64,000 nt of DNA from positions 310,001 to 374,000 of the forward strand of contig CANGBX010000002.1 in the NCBI GenBank assembly GCA_947452455.1, given 5' to 3'. Made by a program: the position numbers and the translations under genes. Positions 48,844-59,143 of this stretch are shown piece by piece; the first letter of the stretch is position 1; each line of letters starts with the position of its first letter. The notes beneath the pieces are model-generated. The model saw only the letters and a program-made list of their open reading frames with translations. It was not told the DNA's origin and searched no databases. Origin of the DNA: Beijerinckiaceae bacterium (GTDB lineage: Bacteria; Pseudomonadota; Alphaproteobacteria; Rhizobiales; Beijerinckiaceae).

Positions 48844-50198
48844 GTACTCTGGCTATTGGTCTTCTCTATGGTGGCGCGACTCTCTTTGCCATGTTCGCAG
48901 GTATGCCGATTGCCTTTGCTCTTGGTGCAGTTGCTATCGTCTTCATGTATTTTTTCATGCCCGCGGCTTCTCTCGATACAGTGACGCAGAATGTTTTTGA
49001 GGAAATGGCCTCCATTACTCTGCTTTCTATTCCGCTTTTCATTTTGAAAGGAGCAGCAATCGGTAAATCCCGGGCAGGGCAAGACCTCTATTCCGCTCTC
49101 CATGCCTGGATGCATCGCGTCCCCGGAGGACTGGGTATTGCCAATGTCTTCGCCTGCGCTCTTTTTGCAGCTATGGCGGGCTCATCACCAGCCACTTGCT
49201 CAGCCATTGGTTCCGCAGGCATTCCAGAAATGCGCAAGCGTGGTTATTCGGGTGGCTTTGCTGCAGGTCTCATTGCAGCAGGTGGTACGCTTGGCATTTT
49301 GTTACCGCCCTCGATCACCATGATTCTCTATGCTGTTGCCGCTGAACAATCGCTTGGTCGTTTGTTTTTAGCAGGTATCGGACCAGGAATTTTTCTTGTT
49401 TTGTTATTTGCGGCTTATGCGGTCATTCGGTTTCAGCAAGAATATCGCGCTGCGCGAGCAGAATATGAGCGCACAGGCATTGAGCACAGCATTCTCGAAA
49501 AACACCAGTATACAATGGCTGAAAAGATCAGCTCGTTGCCACGGGTAATTCCCTTTGTTGCTCTCCTGACAGGCGTCATGTTTGCGCTCTATGGCGGCTA
49601 TGCCACGCCATCTGAGACGGCGGGCTTGGGAGGGCTCTTAGCACTTGCCCTAATAGCAATTATTTACAGCGTGTGGCGACCAAGTGATCTGGAGCCTATT
49701 TTGTCTTCGACTTTGCGGGAATCGACCATGCTCATGATGATCATCGGCATGTCTTTGCTCTATTCCTATGTCATGAGTTATTTGCACATTTCCCAAGGCG
49801 CTGCGCAATCCATTGTGGCGCTGCATTTGGACAAGTGGCTCTTGCTGACCACCATCCTGCTCTTGGTTGTGGTTCTGGGCTTCTTCCTGCCGCCGGTCTC
49901 GATCATCCTCATGACCGCCCCGATTATCCTGCCACCCATTAAAGCCGCGGGCTTTGATCTCATCTGGTTCGGCGTGGTGATGACAATTGTCATGGAATTG
50001 GGCTTGATCCACCCACCTGTGGGATTGAATATTTTTGTAATTCGCAATATTGCGCCTGATATCCCTCTGAAAGAGGTTATTTACGGAACCCTTCCTTTTG
50101 TCGTCCTGATGATTGGCGCGGTGATCGTTTTGTGTCTCTTTCCGTCCATCTCGACCTCTTTGCCGGATCTGGTCATGGGCCCGGCCAACAGCCGCTGA
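48840..50198 (+). CDS. TRAP transporter large permease DctM-like
   Basis: Many TM segments; GVVMTIVMELGLIHPPVGLNIFVIRNIAPD. Confidence 0.93.
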   Translation: MSTLAIGLLYGGATLFAMFAGMPIAFALGAVAIVFMYFFMPAASLDTVTQNVFEEMASITLLSIPLFILKGAAIGKSRAGQDLYSALHAWMHRVPGGLGIANVFACALFAAMAGSSPATCSAIGSAGIPEMRKRGYSGGFAAGLIAAGGTLGILLPPSITMILYAVAAEQSLGRLFLAGIGPGIFLVLLFAAYAVIRFQQEYRAARAEYERTGIEHSILEKHQYTMAEKISSLPRVIPFVALLTGVMFALYGGYATPSETAGLGGLLALALIAIIYSVWRPSDLEPILSSTLRESTMLMMIIGMSLLYSYVMSYLHISQGAAQSIVALHLDKWLLLTTILLLVVVLGFFLPPVSIILMTAPIILPPIKAAGFDLIWFGVVMTIVMELGLIHPPVGLNIFVIRNIAPDIPLKEVIYGTLPFVVLMIGAVIVLCLFPSISTSLPDLVMGPANSR

Positions 50199-50209
50199 AG
50201 GCTTTACTG

Positions 50210-51721
50210 ATGAGCAACCTGTTCGACCGCCTGTCACGCAACACGCCGGATCTTTCGGCTCGGGCCATCGAAAATATCGACGGGACGATTTATTCCTACG
50301 GCGACCTTTTCGCTCTCTCGGCGCAAATTGCCCATGTGCTTGTCGCGCAAGGTGTGAAGCCCGGTGATCGTGTGGCGGCTCAGGTCGAGAAATCTGTGCC
50401 TGCTCTCGTGCTTTATCTGGCGACTGTGCGTGCGGGGGCCGTTTATCTGCCGCTCAATACGGCATACACACTGGCTGAACTCGATTATTTTATCGGCGAT
50501 TCCGAACCAAGCTTGATTGTCTGTGATCCAGCCTCGGAACAAGGAATTCAGCAGCTTGCAAATAAAGTGGGCGCGAAAGTTCTTAATATTGATCCGGAAG
50601 GCAAGGGCAGTCTTGTCTCTGCAGCCGCGCAGCAACCAAAAGATTTCAAAACGATTGTGCGCAATGGCGATGATCTTGCTGCCATTCTCTATACGTCTGG
50701 AACAACAGGTCGTTCCAAAGGCGCCATGTTGACGCATGACAACCTCCATTCAAATGCATCGACACTGGTAGATTATTGGCGGTTCACATCAAAAGATGTG
50801 CTCATTCATGCGCTGCCCATCTATCACACGCATGGTTTGTTTGTGGCCTCGAACGTAACTTTCTTTTCGGGCGCATCAATGATTTTCTTGCCGAAGTTCG
50901 ATCCTGAGAAGATCATGGAGCTGATGGCTAGAGGCACATGTTTGATGGGCGTGCCAACATTCTATGTGCGCTTATTGCAGCACCCCAAGCTCAACAAAGA
51001 AAATGTCAAGAACATGCGGTTATTCGTGTCGGGTTCCGCTCCGCTTTTGGCTGATACGCATCGCGAGTGGAGCGCCAAAACGGGTCACGCCATTCTGGAA
51101 CGTTATGGCATGACGGAAACCAATATGAACACGTCTAACCCTTATGATGGAGATCGCGTGCCGGGAGCCGTTGGTTATCCTTTGCCAGGCGTGTCTGTCC
51201 GCATTGCTGATCCCGAAAGCGTTCAGCTTTTGGGAGCGGAAGAGATCGGCATGATCGAAGTCAAAGGCCCGAATGTCTTTAAGGGCTATTGGCGCATGCC
51301 AGAAAAGACCGAGGCTGAATTCAAGCCGGACGGTTTTTTCATCACTGGTGATCTGGGCAAAATAGATGCGCGCGGTTATGTGCATATTGTCGGGCGCGGC
51401 AAAGACCTGATCATTACAGGTGGTTTTAATGTCTATCCCAAAGAGATTGAATCCGAGATTGATGCTATGCCCGGCGTTTTTGAAAGCGCCGTCATTGGCG
51501 TGGCGCATCCAGATTTTGGTGAAGGTGTGACAGCTGTGGTTGTGCGGACAAAGCCTGAGCAGATTGATGAGAAAGCAATTATCAATGCGCTCCAGGATCG
51601 TCTCGCGAAATTCAAGCAGCCGAAGAAAATTATTTTTATGGATGATCTACCCCGCAATACGATGGGCAAAGTCCAGAAGAATGTACTGCGCGATCAATTT
51701 GCCAAGCTCTACACGGGCTGA
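50210..51721 (+). CDS. matB: Malonyl-CoA synthetase-like AMP-dependent ligase
   Basis: ILYTSGTTGRSKGAMLTHDNL, ERYGMTETNMNTSNPYDGDRVPGAVGYPLPGVSVRI, GRGKDLIITGGFNVYPKEIE. Confidence 0.82.
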   Translation: MSNLFDRLSRNTPDLSARAIENIDGTIYSYGDLFALSAQIAHVLVAQGVKPGDRVAAQVEKSVPALVLYLATVRAGAVYLPLNTAYTLAELDYFIGDSEPSLIVCDPASEQGIQQLANKVGAKVLNIDPEGKGSLVSAAAQQPKDFKTIVRNGDDLAAILYTSGTTGRSKGAMLTHDNLHSNASTLVDYWRFTSKDVLIHALPIYHTHGLFVASNVTFFSGASMIFLPKFDPEKIMELMARGTCLMGVPTFYVRLLQHPKLNKENVKNMRLFVSGSAPLLADTHREWSAKTGHAILERYGMTETNMNTSNPYDGDRVPGAVGYPLPGVSVRIADPESVQLLGAEEIGMIEVKGPNVFKGYWRMPEKTEAEFKPDGFFITGDLGKIDARGYVHIVGRGKDLIITGGFNVYPKEIESEIDAMPGVFESAVIGVAHPDFGEGVTAVVVRTKPEQIDEKAIINALQDRLAKFKQPKKIIFMDDLPRNTMGKVQKNVLRDQFAKLYTG

Positions 51722-51724
51722 TGT

Positions 51725-53092
51725 GTGTCGCAGACGAGCCTCATTCTAGCAGACATCTGGGCCGGTTTGCGCGGCCCCGCTACGCTGCTTGATCATGTAA
51801 AGGAAGAGGGGCGTGGCTCGCTACCTTCATCCTTCGCAGTCACAGATTTTGCGACTGCCTCCATTGCAGCAGCTGGTTTAGCCCTAGCCGAGTTTTCATC
51901 ACTTCGTGGCAAACCTTTGCCTGATGTGATTGTAGATCGGCGCTTATCATCTTTTTGGTTTGCAAAATCGATCAGACCCATCGGCTGGTCGCTTCCTCCA
52001 CAATGGGATCCGATTGCAGGAAATTACCAAACCAAAGACGGTTTCATTCGCCTACATACAAATGCAGATCATCATCGCGAAGCTTGTTTGCGCGTTTTAG
52101 GGTGCGACCAAGACGCAAAATCTGTAAGTGATGCCGTTGCTTTTTGGGAGGCTGACGCGCTGCAAGAAGCGATTGTTGCAAATGGCGGCGTTGCTGCAAA
52201 AATGCTGAGCTTGAGTGACTGGTTAACCCATCCGCAGGGCAAGGCGGTTGCATCAGAACCTTTGATCAGTTGGCGCAGCAAAACTGGCAGCCTGTTACGA
52301 GACTTTGGTTCTGCTGGTCGCCCGCTTGAGGGATTACGTGTGCTTGATCTGACGCGTATACTTGCCGGACCAGTGGCAACACGTTTCCTGGCCGCCTATG
52401 GCGCCGATGTCTTGCGCATTGATCCACCCAATTGGGATGAGCCCGCCGTCCTGCCTGAAGTTACGCCCGGCAAAAGCCGTGCACGTCTTGATCTGACGCA
52501 GCCAGATGACCGTCATGTTTTCACGTCACTGTTGGCGCAAGCCGATGTGATCGTGCATGGTTATCGTGCCGATGCAATTGAGAAGCTTGGTTTTGGTGAA
52601 GCCGCGCGACAGGCCATCAATCCCGATCTCATCGATGTTGCACTGAATGCTTATGGCTGGACGGGTCCTTTGGCCAATCGGCGTGGTTTTGACACGATTG
52701 TCCAGATGAGTGCAGGTCTTGCACACAGCGAAATGCAACATGCCAATGCACATTCACCGCAGCAATTGCCTGTGCAAGCCCTTGATTACGGAACCGGTCA
52801 CATGATGGCCGCAGCTGTGATCCGCGCTTTGATTGAGGCTCAACAAGGATCGCGTTCACATATTCGTCTCTCACTCGCACGCACAGCTGCTTTACTTGCA
52901 CAATTTCGAAGCACTGACGACCAGGCAATCGCGCCCGAAAATGACCATGATCTTCAAACAAAAATTGAAGTCACATATTGGGGACAAGCGCGGCGTTTGA
53001 ACCCGCCTCTCAATATAAATGGCCTTGAATTTGCCTTTAGTCGTCCTGCAGGCTTGCTGGGAAGTGATACAGCTGCTTTTGCAAGATCATAA
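51725..53092 (+). CDS. CaiB/BaiF-family CoA transferase (GTG start)
   Basis: LEGLRVLDLTRILAGPVATRFLAAYGADVLRIDPP; RADAIEKLGFG; NAYGWTGPLANRRGFDTIVQ. Confidence 0.85.
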   Translation: MSQTSLILADIWAGLRGPATLLDHVKEEGRGSLPSSFAVTDFATASIAAAGLALAEFSSLRGKPLPDVIVDRRLSSFWFAKSIRPIGWSLPPQWDPIAGNYQTKDGFIRLHTNADHHREACLRVLGCDQDAKSVSDAVAFWEADALQEAIVANGGVAAKMLSLSDWLTHPQGKAVASEPLISWRSKTGSLLRDFGSAGRPLEGLRVLDLTRILAGPVATRFLAAYGADVLRIDPPNWDEPAVLPEVTPGKSRARLDLTQPDDRHVFTSLLAQADVIVHGYRADAIEKLGFGEAARQAINPDLIDVALNAYGWTGPLANRRGFDTIVQMSAGLAHSEMQHANAHSPQQLPVQALDYGTGHMMAAAVIRALIEAQQGSRSHIRLSLARTAALLAQFRSTDDQAIAPENDHDLQTKIEVTYWGQARRLNPPLNINGLEFAFSRPAGLLGSDTAAFARS

Positions 53093-53183
53093 CTATCGCA
53101 TTTCGGACATAACAATGCTTAGTTTGAAGTTTAATGATAGGTTAATGAGACTGGGCGATAAATAGCACCTCCCAAAGACAGAT

Positions 53184-53894
53184 GTGATGCAGAAGATTCG
53201 ATCAAACCTTTTCGCCGGACTCTGGACGCTTTGGACCGCTGTTTTTGGTCTCGTCCTTATTGGTGTTATTGCGCTTGGCTCGCAACCAAAAATGGTACGC
53301 CGCTGTACCCGCCTTTGGGCGCGCGGTGTTATTTTTCTGCTGAAATGGGTGGTGGGAATTACGCACCAGATTGAAGGGCTTGAAAATCTCCCCGCTGAAC
53401 CGTGCTTGATTGTGTCAAATCATCAATCGGCTTGGGAAACGATCACCTATCTGCTCTTTTTTCCGGAAGTGGCAATCATCACCAAAATCGAACTTTTGAA
53501 AATTCCGATTTTCGGGGCTTTCTTGAAACGCTCGCCAATGATCCCGATAGATCGGGACGCCGGGACAAAGGCTCTTCGCCAGATGGTCGATGAAGGCCAG
53601 CGGGCTTTGGAGCAGGGCCGCAGTATTTTGATTTTTCCAGAAGGCACACGGCAAGCGCCGGGCACGCCGATTGAATTCAAGCGTGGTGTTGAATTGCTTT
53701 ATTCAAAGCTCAACGCACCGCTTTTGCCCGTTGCCATGAATTCCGGATTATTTTGGCTGCCCGGCAACCAAACAAAGCGCGCAGGTGTGATCCACGTATC
53801 TATCTTGCCTGCCATTGCGGCCGGACATAAGCCGCAGGAGGCGATCAAGGCAGCTGAACAACAGGTCCAATCTGCCTTGAATCAAAACGGCTAG
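53184..53894 (+). CDS. plsC: 1-acyl-sn-glycerol-3-phosphate acyltransferase (PlsC family)
   Basis: CLIVSNHQSAWET (HX4D-like), FPEGTRQAPGTPIEFKRG. Confidence 0.87.
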   Translation: MMQKIRSNLFAGLWTLWTAVFGLVLIGVIALGSQPKMVRRCTRLWARGVIFLLKWVVGITHQIEGLENLPAEPCLIVSNHQSAWETITYLLFFPEVAIITKIELLKIPIFGAFLKRSPMIPIDRDAGTKALRQMVDEGQRALEQGRSILIFPEGTRQAPGTPIEFKRGVELLYSKLNAPLLPVAMNSGLFWLPGNQTKRAGVIHVSILPAIAAGHKPQEAIKAAEQQVQSALNQNG

Positions 53895-54301
53895 ACGAGT
53901 TTGAATTTCGGGATCGAAATATCCTCGTCATAATCGTCAAAGACGACCTCGACCCGCATCTCGCATTTCACCTGATCATGGGTGACACCCATAATATTGC
54001 TCAACAGGCGTGGGCCTTCATCGAGCTCGATGAGCGCCACAACGTAGGGAACATCAGCGGTGAAAGCCGGACGATAGACACGGTGGAATGTGACAAAGGA
54101 AAAGATTTTGCCTTTTCCTGACACGTTTTCAAATGAGAATTTTGTCGACAGACAATGCGGACATGTCCGTGAAGGCGGAAACCAGGATTTCTGACAGTCC
54201 TCGCATTTGGGCAAAGCCAAACGATGTTCGCGCGCCGCTTGCCAATAAGGAAGCGATTCAGGTGCGGGGCGTGGCTTAGGTTTAGGAACAAGATCGCTCA
54301 T
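53891..54301 (-). CDS. DUF35/OB-fold zinc-ribbon protein
   Basis: CEDCQKSWFPPSRTCPHCLSTKFSFENVSGKGKIFSFVTFHRVY; overlaps the thiolase gene end. Confidence 0.88.
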   Translation of the reverse strand: MSDLVPKPKPRPAPESLPYWQAAREHRLALPKCEDCQKSWFPPSRTCPHCLSTKFSFENVSGKGKIFSFVTFHRVYRPAFTADVPYVVALIELDEGPRLLSNIMGVTHDQVKCEMRVEVVFDDYDEDISIPKFKLV

Positions 54302-55491
54302 TATGCGCGCCCCAGAATGAGAGTGGAATGACACACCTGATTGCCGCCGTGACCTGAGATCAGGGCAATTTCGGCATCTTTAACTTGCCTGTTTTCAGGG
54401 TAGAGATGGCGCATTTGGCGGACACCTTCGACAATTTGCAACATGCCCTCGCAATGCGCTTCTGACAGCTGTCCACCAGACGTGTTGCAAGGCAAAGCTC
54501 CACCCAAGCGCAAGGCGCCTGATGAAACAAAGGCGCCGCCTTCTCCCTTTTTACAGAAGCCGTAATCTTCCAATTGCGTGAGCACCATATAGGTGAAGCA
54601 ATCATAGATCTGGGCTGTATCAACATCTTTCGGGCCAAGGCCCGCCATGGCATAAGCGGCTTCACCAGCCTGTTTGGCTGCGGTGACAACCATATTGTCA
54701 TCAGCAAACCAGCCGCGCGTATTGTTCTGAAAGCCAAAACCTTTGATGAGTACGGGCGGCTTCTTCAAATCCTTAGCGCGTGCTGCACTTGTCACAATCA
54801 CGGCTCCCGCTGCATCAGAGCGTAAGCTGCAATCATAAATGCCAAAGGGTGCCACGATCAGCCGGCCTGCATGATAATCCTCAATGCTGAGCGGCTTCTT
54901 CATAGATGCGTCGGGATTGCGCAAAGCATGTTCGCGGAAAGCCACAGCGATTTCGCCAAAATCATCACGCGTGGTGCCATAGAGATGCATGTGGCGCGTT
55001 GCGCCAAAAGCATGTGCGGCTGTGGCGCCGAAATAGCCATATTCGGGGCCAAATTCGCGCGCGAGCATTGACTCAGGTCGCGTCTCATTTCGGACGCGGG
55101 CTTCTTCACTCGCATGGGTGCGCGACCATGTATCTCGGCCAAAGCCGCATACAATCGTATTGGCCAAGCCGAAACGGATCGCCATCACAGCGAGGGCGAC
55201 TGACATGATCTGGCTCGCACCACCATTGGTCAGCGTGGTAGAAAAGCGAGCATTGATGCCAAGTCGTTCAGCCAGCAATTGATGGTGCGAATAGGATTCA
55301 TCAGGACCGCGGCATAGAACGCCGTCAATGTCGCTGGCTTTCAAACCGGCATCATCAAGCGCATTGCGGATCGCATCCATCAGAAGATCGAGACTGGAAA
55401 CGCCGGGAACTTTGCCGAGCTTACTTGTAGCTGTTCCGACAATGGCGCAAGTGTCTCGCAACTCACGTGAGGGGGTTATGGCATTGATCAT
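54301..55491 (-). CDS. Thiolase (SCP-x-like)
   Basis: CAIVGTATSKLGKVPGVSSLDLLMDAIRNALDDAGLKASDIDGVLCRGPDE; paired with a DUF35 protein. Confidence 0.88.
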   Translation of the reverse strand: MINAITPSRELRDTCAIVGTATSKLGKVPGVSSLDLLMDAIRNALDDAGLKASDIDGVLCRGPDESYSHHQLLAERLGINARFSTTLTNGGASQIMSVALAVMAIRFGLANTIVCGFGRDTWSRTHASEEARVRNETRPESMLAREFGPEYGYFGATAAHAFGATRHMHLYGTTRDDFGEIAVAFREHALRNPDASMKKPLSIEDYHAGRLIVAPFGIYDCSLRSDAAGAVIVTSAARAKDLKKPPVLIKGFGFQNNTRGWFADDNMVVTAAKQAGEAAYAMAGLGPKDVDTAQIYDCFTYMVLTQLEDYGFCKKGEGGAFVSSGALRLGGALPCNTSGGQLSEAHCEGMLQIVEGVRQMRHLYPENRQVKDAEIALISGHGGNQVCHSTLILGRA

Positions 55492-55499
55492 ATCAAACC

Positions 55500-56519
55500 T
55501 TATTGCACGAGATCGCGGACGCGTTGGGCAAGGGCAGGGGGCGCTGCATAAACCTTGTCCAGCAATTCATTGATGCGCGCCCCAGAAACCGGGTCAATCT
55601 CTGCCCCTTGCTTGGCGGCTTCTTCGAGGAATTCTTTGTCGGTCATTGTTTTATCAAAGGCTGTTCGCAAAACCTCGACACGATCCTTGGGAACTTCAGG
55701 CGGCAAGACAAAGGGACGTCCCATGACCTGTTCAACGAAAGCAATCTCAAAAATCGAGCGCGATGTTTCATCGGGTGCGAGCTCAAGTGCGGTTGGCACA
55801 TTGGGATATTCTTTGTCCCGCTCCATACCTAGCTGCATGATGATCGCAACCTGACCGGATTTTTCCCATGGACGGTATCGTGCGCGGAAATTCGCTGATG
55901 TGCCGCCCGAGACATGCCCGTCAACTTCAGCCCGTTCAATTGCCATCAGCGATGTCTGCGATCCGTCATATCCTTCGATCACACGGATTTTCGTTCCATA
56001 GAGTGCGTTCAAGAGCCGTGGATAGATCGAGCTTGGTGAATTACGCGAGGTCGAGGACACCGTGGTTTCGCGTTGCTTCAAACCGTTGAGGTCGACAGCG
56101 CCCGTTGCAGTGCGCATCAGGAAAAAGCCAATCTCTTGCTGTGTCGAACCCAGCCAGATAAATTTGCGCGCATCAAATTGTGCATTGGAATTATCGGGAT
56201 GGTAAAATTTCGCCAGACCCGTATTGCGCTGAAGGCCGCCTACGACCGAGCCATCACGTGCTGCAACGGAATAGAGATAATTTGCTGCTTTGATTCCTTC
56301 GGCGCCTGGCATGTTCTGCACAATCATGCTGGGCCCGCCGGGCAGATATTTCGGCATGTGGCGCGACAGCAGACGCGCATATTGATCATAACCACCACCT
56401 ACCGAGGCTGATGTGACCAAAGTCATTTTGCGGTTTTTAAAAAAATCTGCTGCCGATTGGGCGTGAGCTTGCGTGAAAGTGGCGCATAAAGCCAGAAAAG
56501 CGAGTCCTGCTTTTTTCAT
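55500..56519 (-). CDS. TctC/Bug-like binding protein
   Basis: Start MKKAGLAFLALCATFTQAHAQSAADFFKNRKMTLVTSASVGGGYDQYARLLSRHMPKYLPGGPSMIVQNMPGAEG. Confidence 0.8.
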   Translation of the reverse strand: MKKAGLAFLALCATFTQAHAQSAADFFKNRKMTLVTSASVGGGYDQYARLLSRHMPKYLPGGPSMIVQNMPGAEGIKAANYLYSVAARDGSVVGGLQRNTGLAKFYHPDNSNAQFDARKFIWLGSTQQEIGFFLMRTATGAVDLNGLKQRETTVSSTSRNSPSSIYPRLLNALYGTKIRVIEGYDGSQTSLMAIERAEVDGHVSGGTSANFRARYRPWEKSGQVAIIMQLGMERDKEYPNVPTALELAPDETSRSIFEIAFVEQVMGRPFVLPPEVPKDRVEVLRTAFDKTMTDKEFLEEAAKQGAEIDPVSGARINELLDKVYAAPPALAQRVRDLVQ

Positions 56520-56523
56520 GGGG

Positions 56524-57666
56524 TTACGCTCCTTTCGCACGAAGAGGCTTGAGTATCTCGTCATTATGCTCGCCCAATTCCGGCGAGCATGTGCGCACGG
56601 ACGTTGGCGTATCAGACAAGCGCACACCATTGCGCACATAGCCTACTTGGCCAAGTTTGGGGTGGGGAACATCCACGCGCATTTGCAGATGCTGCACTTG
56701 CGGATCGGCAAAGACATCATCAAGCGTATTAAGGGGTGCGGATGGCACGTCACGCTCGAGAAGCTTTTGCAACCAGAATGCCCGCGTATTGCCTTTAAAG
56801 ACATTGGCCAAAAGTTCATTCAGCGCATCGTAATTTTTCGCGCGCGTTTCCTTTGTTTTGAAACGCGGGTCTTCAGCCCATTCCGGATGGCCAGCGACTT
56901 CTGTCAGGCCGATCCAGAATTTTGTTGGTGAAGACAAGTGAACGATAAAGGCTTTGCCGTCGCTTGCAGTGAAGGCATAGACCTGTGCCTGATGTGTGCG
57001 TGTGGCACGACCGGGCACTTTTCCGTTTTCAAAAAAGCGGGCTGCATTTTCACCACAGAAAGAGAGCGTTGATTCCAGCAAAGAGGTTTCAACACGCTGG
57101 CCGCGACCCGTGCGACCGCGTGCGATAATGGCTGCCAAAATACCATTGGCCGCATTCATGCCGCCCAAATGATCTGACAGTGAAATACCCATGGGTTTCG
57201 GGTTTGCGACATCGGTTAACAAGCTCAGCAGGCCGCTGGCGGCTTGGCCGACCGTGTCATAGCCTGGTCGCATGGCGTAAGGGCCATCAGAGCCAAAGCC
57301 CGTAATCGAACACCAGATCAGCCCCGGATTTTTCTCGACAAACAGATCATAGCCAAGACCGAGGCGATCCATCGTTCCGACACGGAAATTCTCAATCACG
57401 ACATCTGCAGAGAGAATGAGCGCCCGCGCGTCTGCTTTGCCTTGCTCGCTCTTCAGATCGAGCGTGACGCTCTTCTTGTTGCGATTAACCGAGCCGAAGG
57501 TCGGCGAATATTCAACGCGGCCCCAACCGCGGAAAGGATCGCCCTTTGTAGGTTCTTCGACTTTGATGATATCCGCGCCCATATCGCCGAGCAGCATGCC
57601 GGCATAGGGGCCAGAAACGTAATTGGCGAATTCGACAACGCGAATTCCTTCCAGCGCTCCCGCCAT
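56524..57666 (-). CDS. CaiB/BaiF-family CoA transferase
   Basis: ALEGIRVVEFANYVSGPYAGMLLGDMGADIIKVEEPTKGDPFRGWG, NRNKKSVTLDLKSEQG. Confidence 0.93.
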   Translation of the reverse strand: MAGALEGIRVVEFANYVSGPYAGMLLGDMGADIIKVEEPTKGDPFRGWGRVEYSPTFGSVNRNKKSVTLDLKSEQGKADARALILSADVVIENFRVGTMDRLGLGYDLFVEKNPGLIWCSITGFGSDGPYAMRPGYDTVGQAASGLLSLLTDVANPKPMGISLSDHLGGMNAANGILAAIIARGRTGRGQRVETSLLESTLSFCGENAARFFENGKVPGRATRTHQAQVYAFTASDGKAFIVHLSSPTKFWIGLTEVAGHPEWAEDPRFKTKETRAKNYDALNELLANVFKGNTRAFWLQKLLERDVPSAPLNTLDDVFADPQVQHLQMRVDVPHPKLGQVGYVRNGVRLSDTPTSVRTCSPELGEHNDEILKPLRAKGA

Positions 57667-57755
57667 TTCTCCTCCCATGGCGGCTTCGTGAAGTGGGCCG
57701 CCTTATGGGCCTATTCTAGTCACCCTTGGCTCTGCCGCAAGCGATTCTGGGGCAA

Positions 57756-57784
57756 TAAAAAGGCCGCCGCATGGCTGCGGCGGC
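57756..57784 (-). terminator. Intrinsic terminator after the Rieske gene
   Basis: Minus strand GCCGCCGCA-GCCA-TGCGGCGGC followed by CTTTTT. Confidence 0.8.
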
Positions 57785-57815
57785 TTCAAGTCATCAACGA
57801 TCAGCCCACGGGAGG

Positions 57816-59103
57816 TCAGACTGACGTTTGCGGAACTCCCGGGCGAGCCCGCAATGCTTCCTTGGCACCATCCTTGAAATGAATGTCGCGTTTGAGAAGC
57901 AAAGCGGTTGCACGGACGCTCTGCTGTTCCGGGGTCCGAGCGGGGGGAAGGGTGCCCTTCTCCCGGAGTGCTTTGGCAGCGCGCATCATCTTATGGCGCG
58001 CCATGATGATGCCGTTGTCACAACCGACCAGATTTTCTTTCGTCCGGTCGACAATCGGGCCCATTGATTCTTGCAGTGAGGAATCCTGGATGGCGATGCC
58101 TTCAACGCCGCTATAAGTGGTTCCTGCTTTCTGTGCCTCGCGGCTCAGCAAATAATCATTGTCCTTGTTGGCCAGCGGCCGATAGGTGCCGGGCACATAT
58201 TTGCAATGCACGCCTTTGCCCGCCTTCATATGTCCGACTTCATCACTCGTGAGTGCGCGCACCGTGTGATAATCAAAACTCCAGGCCCAACAATTTTCAT
58301 CATCAATCGGCACCCAGAAATGACCGTGCATCGGATAATCGCCACGCGGAGGCACAGCGGTGAAACAGGGCATCAGCCAAGGCGTAATGCGCCAGTAATA
58401 TTGGTTGTCTTCAGCCATGCGGCGCGCGCCGATATAGAGGCCACCTTCGCTGTCGATGACTTCAAAGACAGGCGCAAGATCATTGAGATTATACTTGTTG
58501 CCAGCAGCATCTTTGAACAGAGGATCAGCTTTGACATCACCGCGGTGCAGCCAAGAGACATGGCTTGAATCAATCCCGCCCTCAAGGGCCTGCAGCCAAT
58601 TGCATTCCTGCAACCGCTTCGAGGTAAAGCTTTGTTTGCGGGGCACCGAGCAGAATTCATAGGAAGGTTCGGGCGGCATATTTTCGGCCTTGCCCATATA
58701 GGTCCAGATCACGCCACCTTTTTCGATGACCGGATAAGAGGTGAGTTTGATCTTCTTGGCATAGCCCGATTCAGCTGGTTCTGACGGTACATCGATGCAC
58801 TGGCCGTTCACATCAAATTTCCAGCCGTGATAGGGGCAGCGCAATCCGCATTCTTCATTGCGGCCGAACCAGAGCGATGCGCCGCGATGCGGGCAGAATT
58901 CGTCGATGAGGCCAATTTTGCCCTCTGAATCGCGGAATGCGATCAGGCGCTCGGACAATATTTTTACCCGCACAGGCGAGCTGTCATTTTCCGGCAGCTC
59001 TTCAGAGAGCAGAACGGGCAGCCAGTAACACCGAAACAAATCACCCATCATCGTGCCTGGTCCGGTTTGGGTGACGAGTTCATTCTGGTCTTTGTTCAGC
59101 ATG
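57816..59103 (-). CDS. Rieske non-haem iron oxygenase, alpha subunit (phthalate-dioxygenase-like)
   Basis: Start MLNKDQNELVTQTGPGTMMGDLFRCYWLPVL; Rieske CPHRGASLWFGRNEECGLRCPYHGWKF; iron site GGIDSSHVSWLHRGD. Confidence 0.92.
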
Positions 59104-59143
59104 GCTGCCTCTCGGTAACCGACGTTGCGGTTAAATGTTCCTC

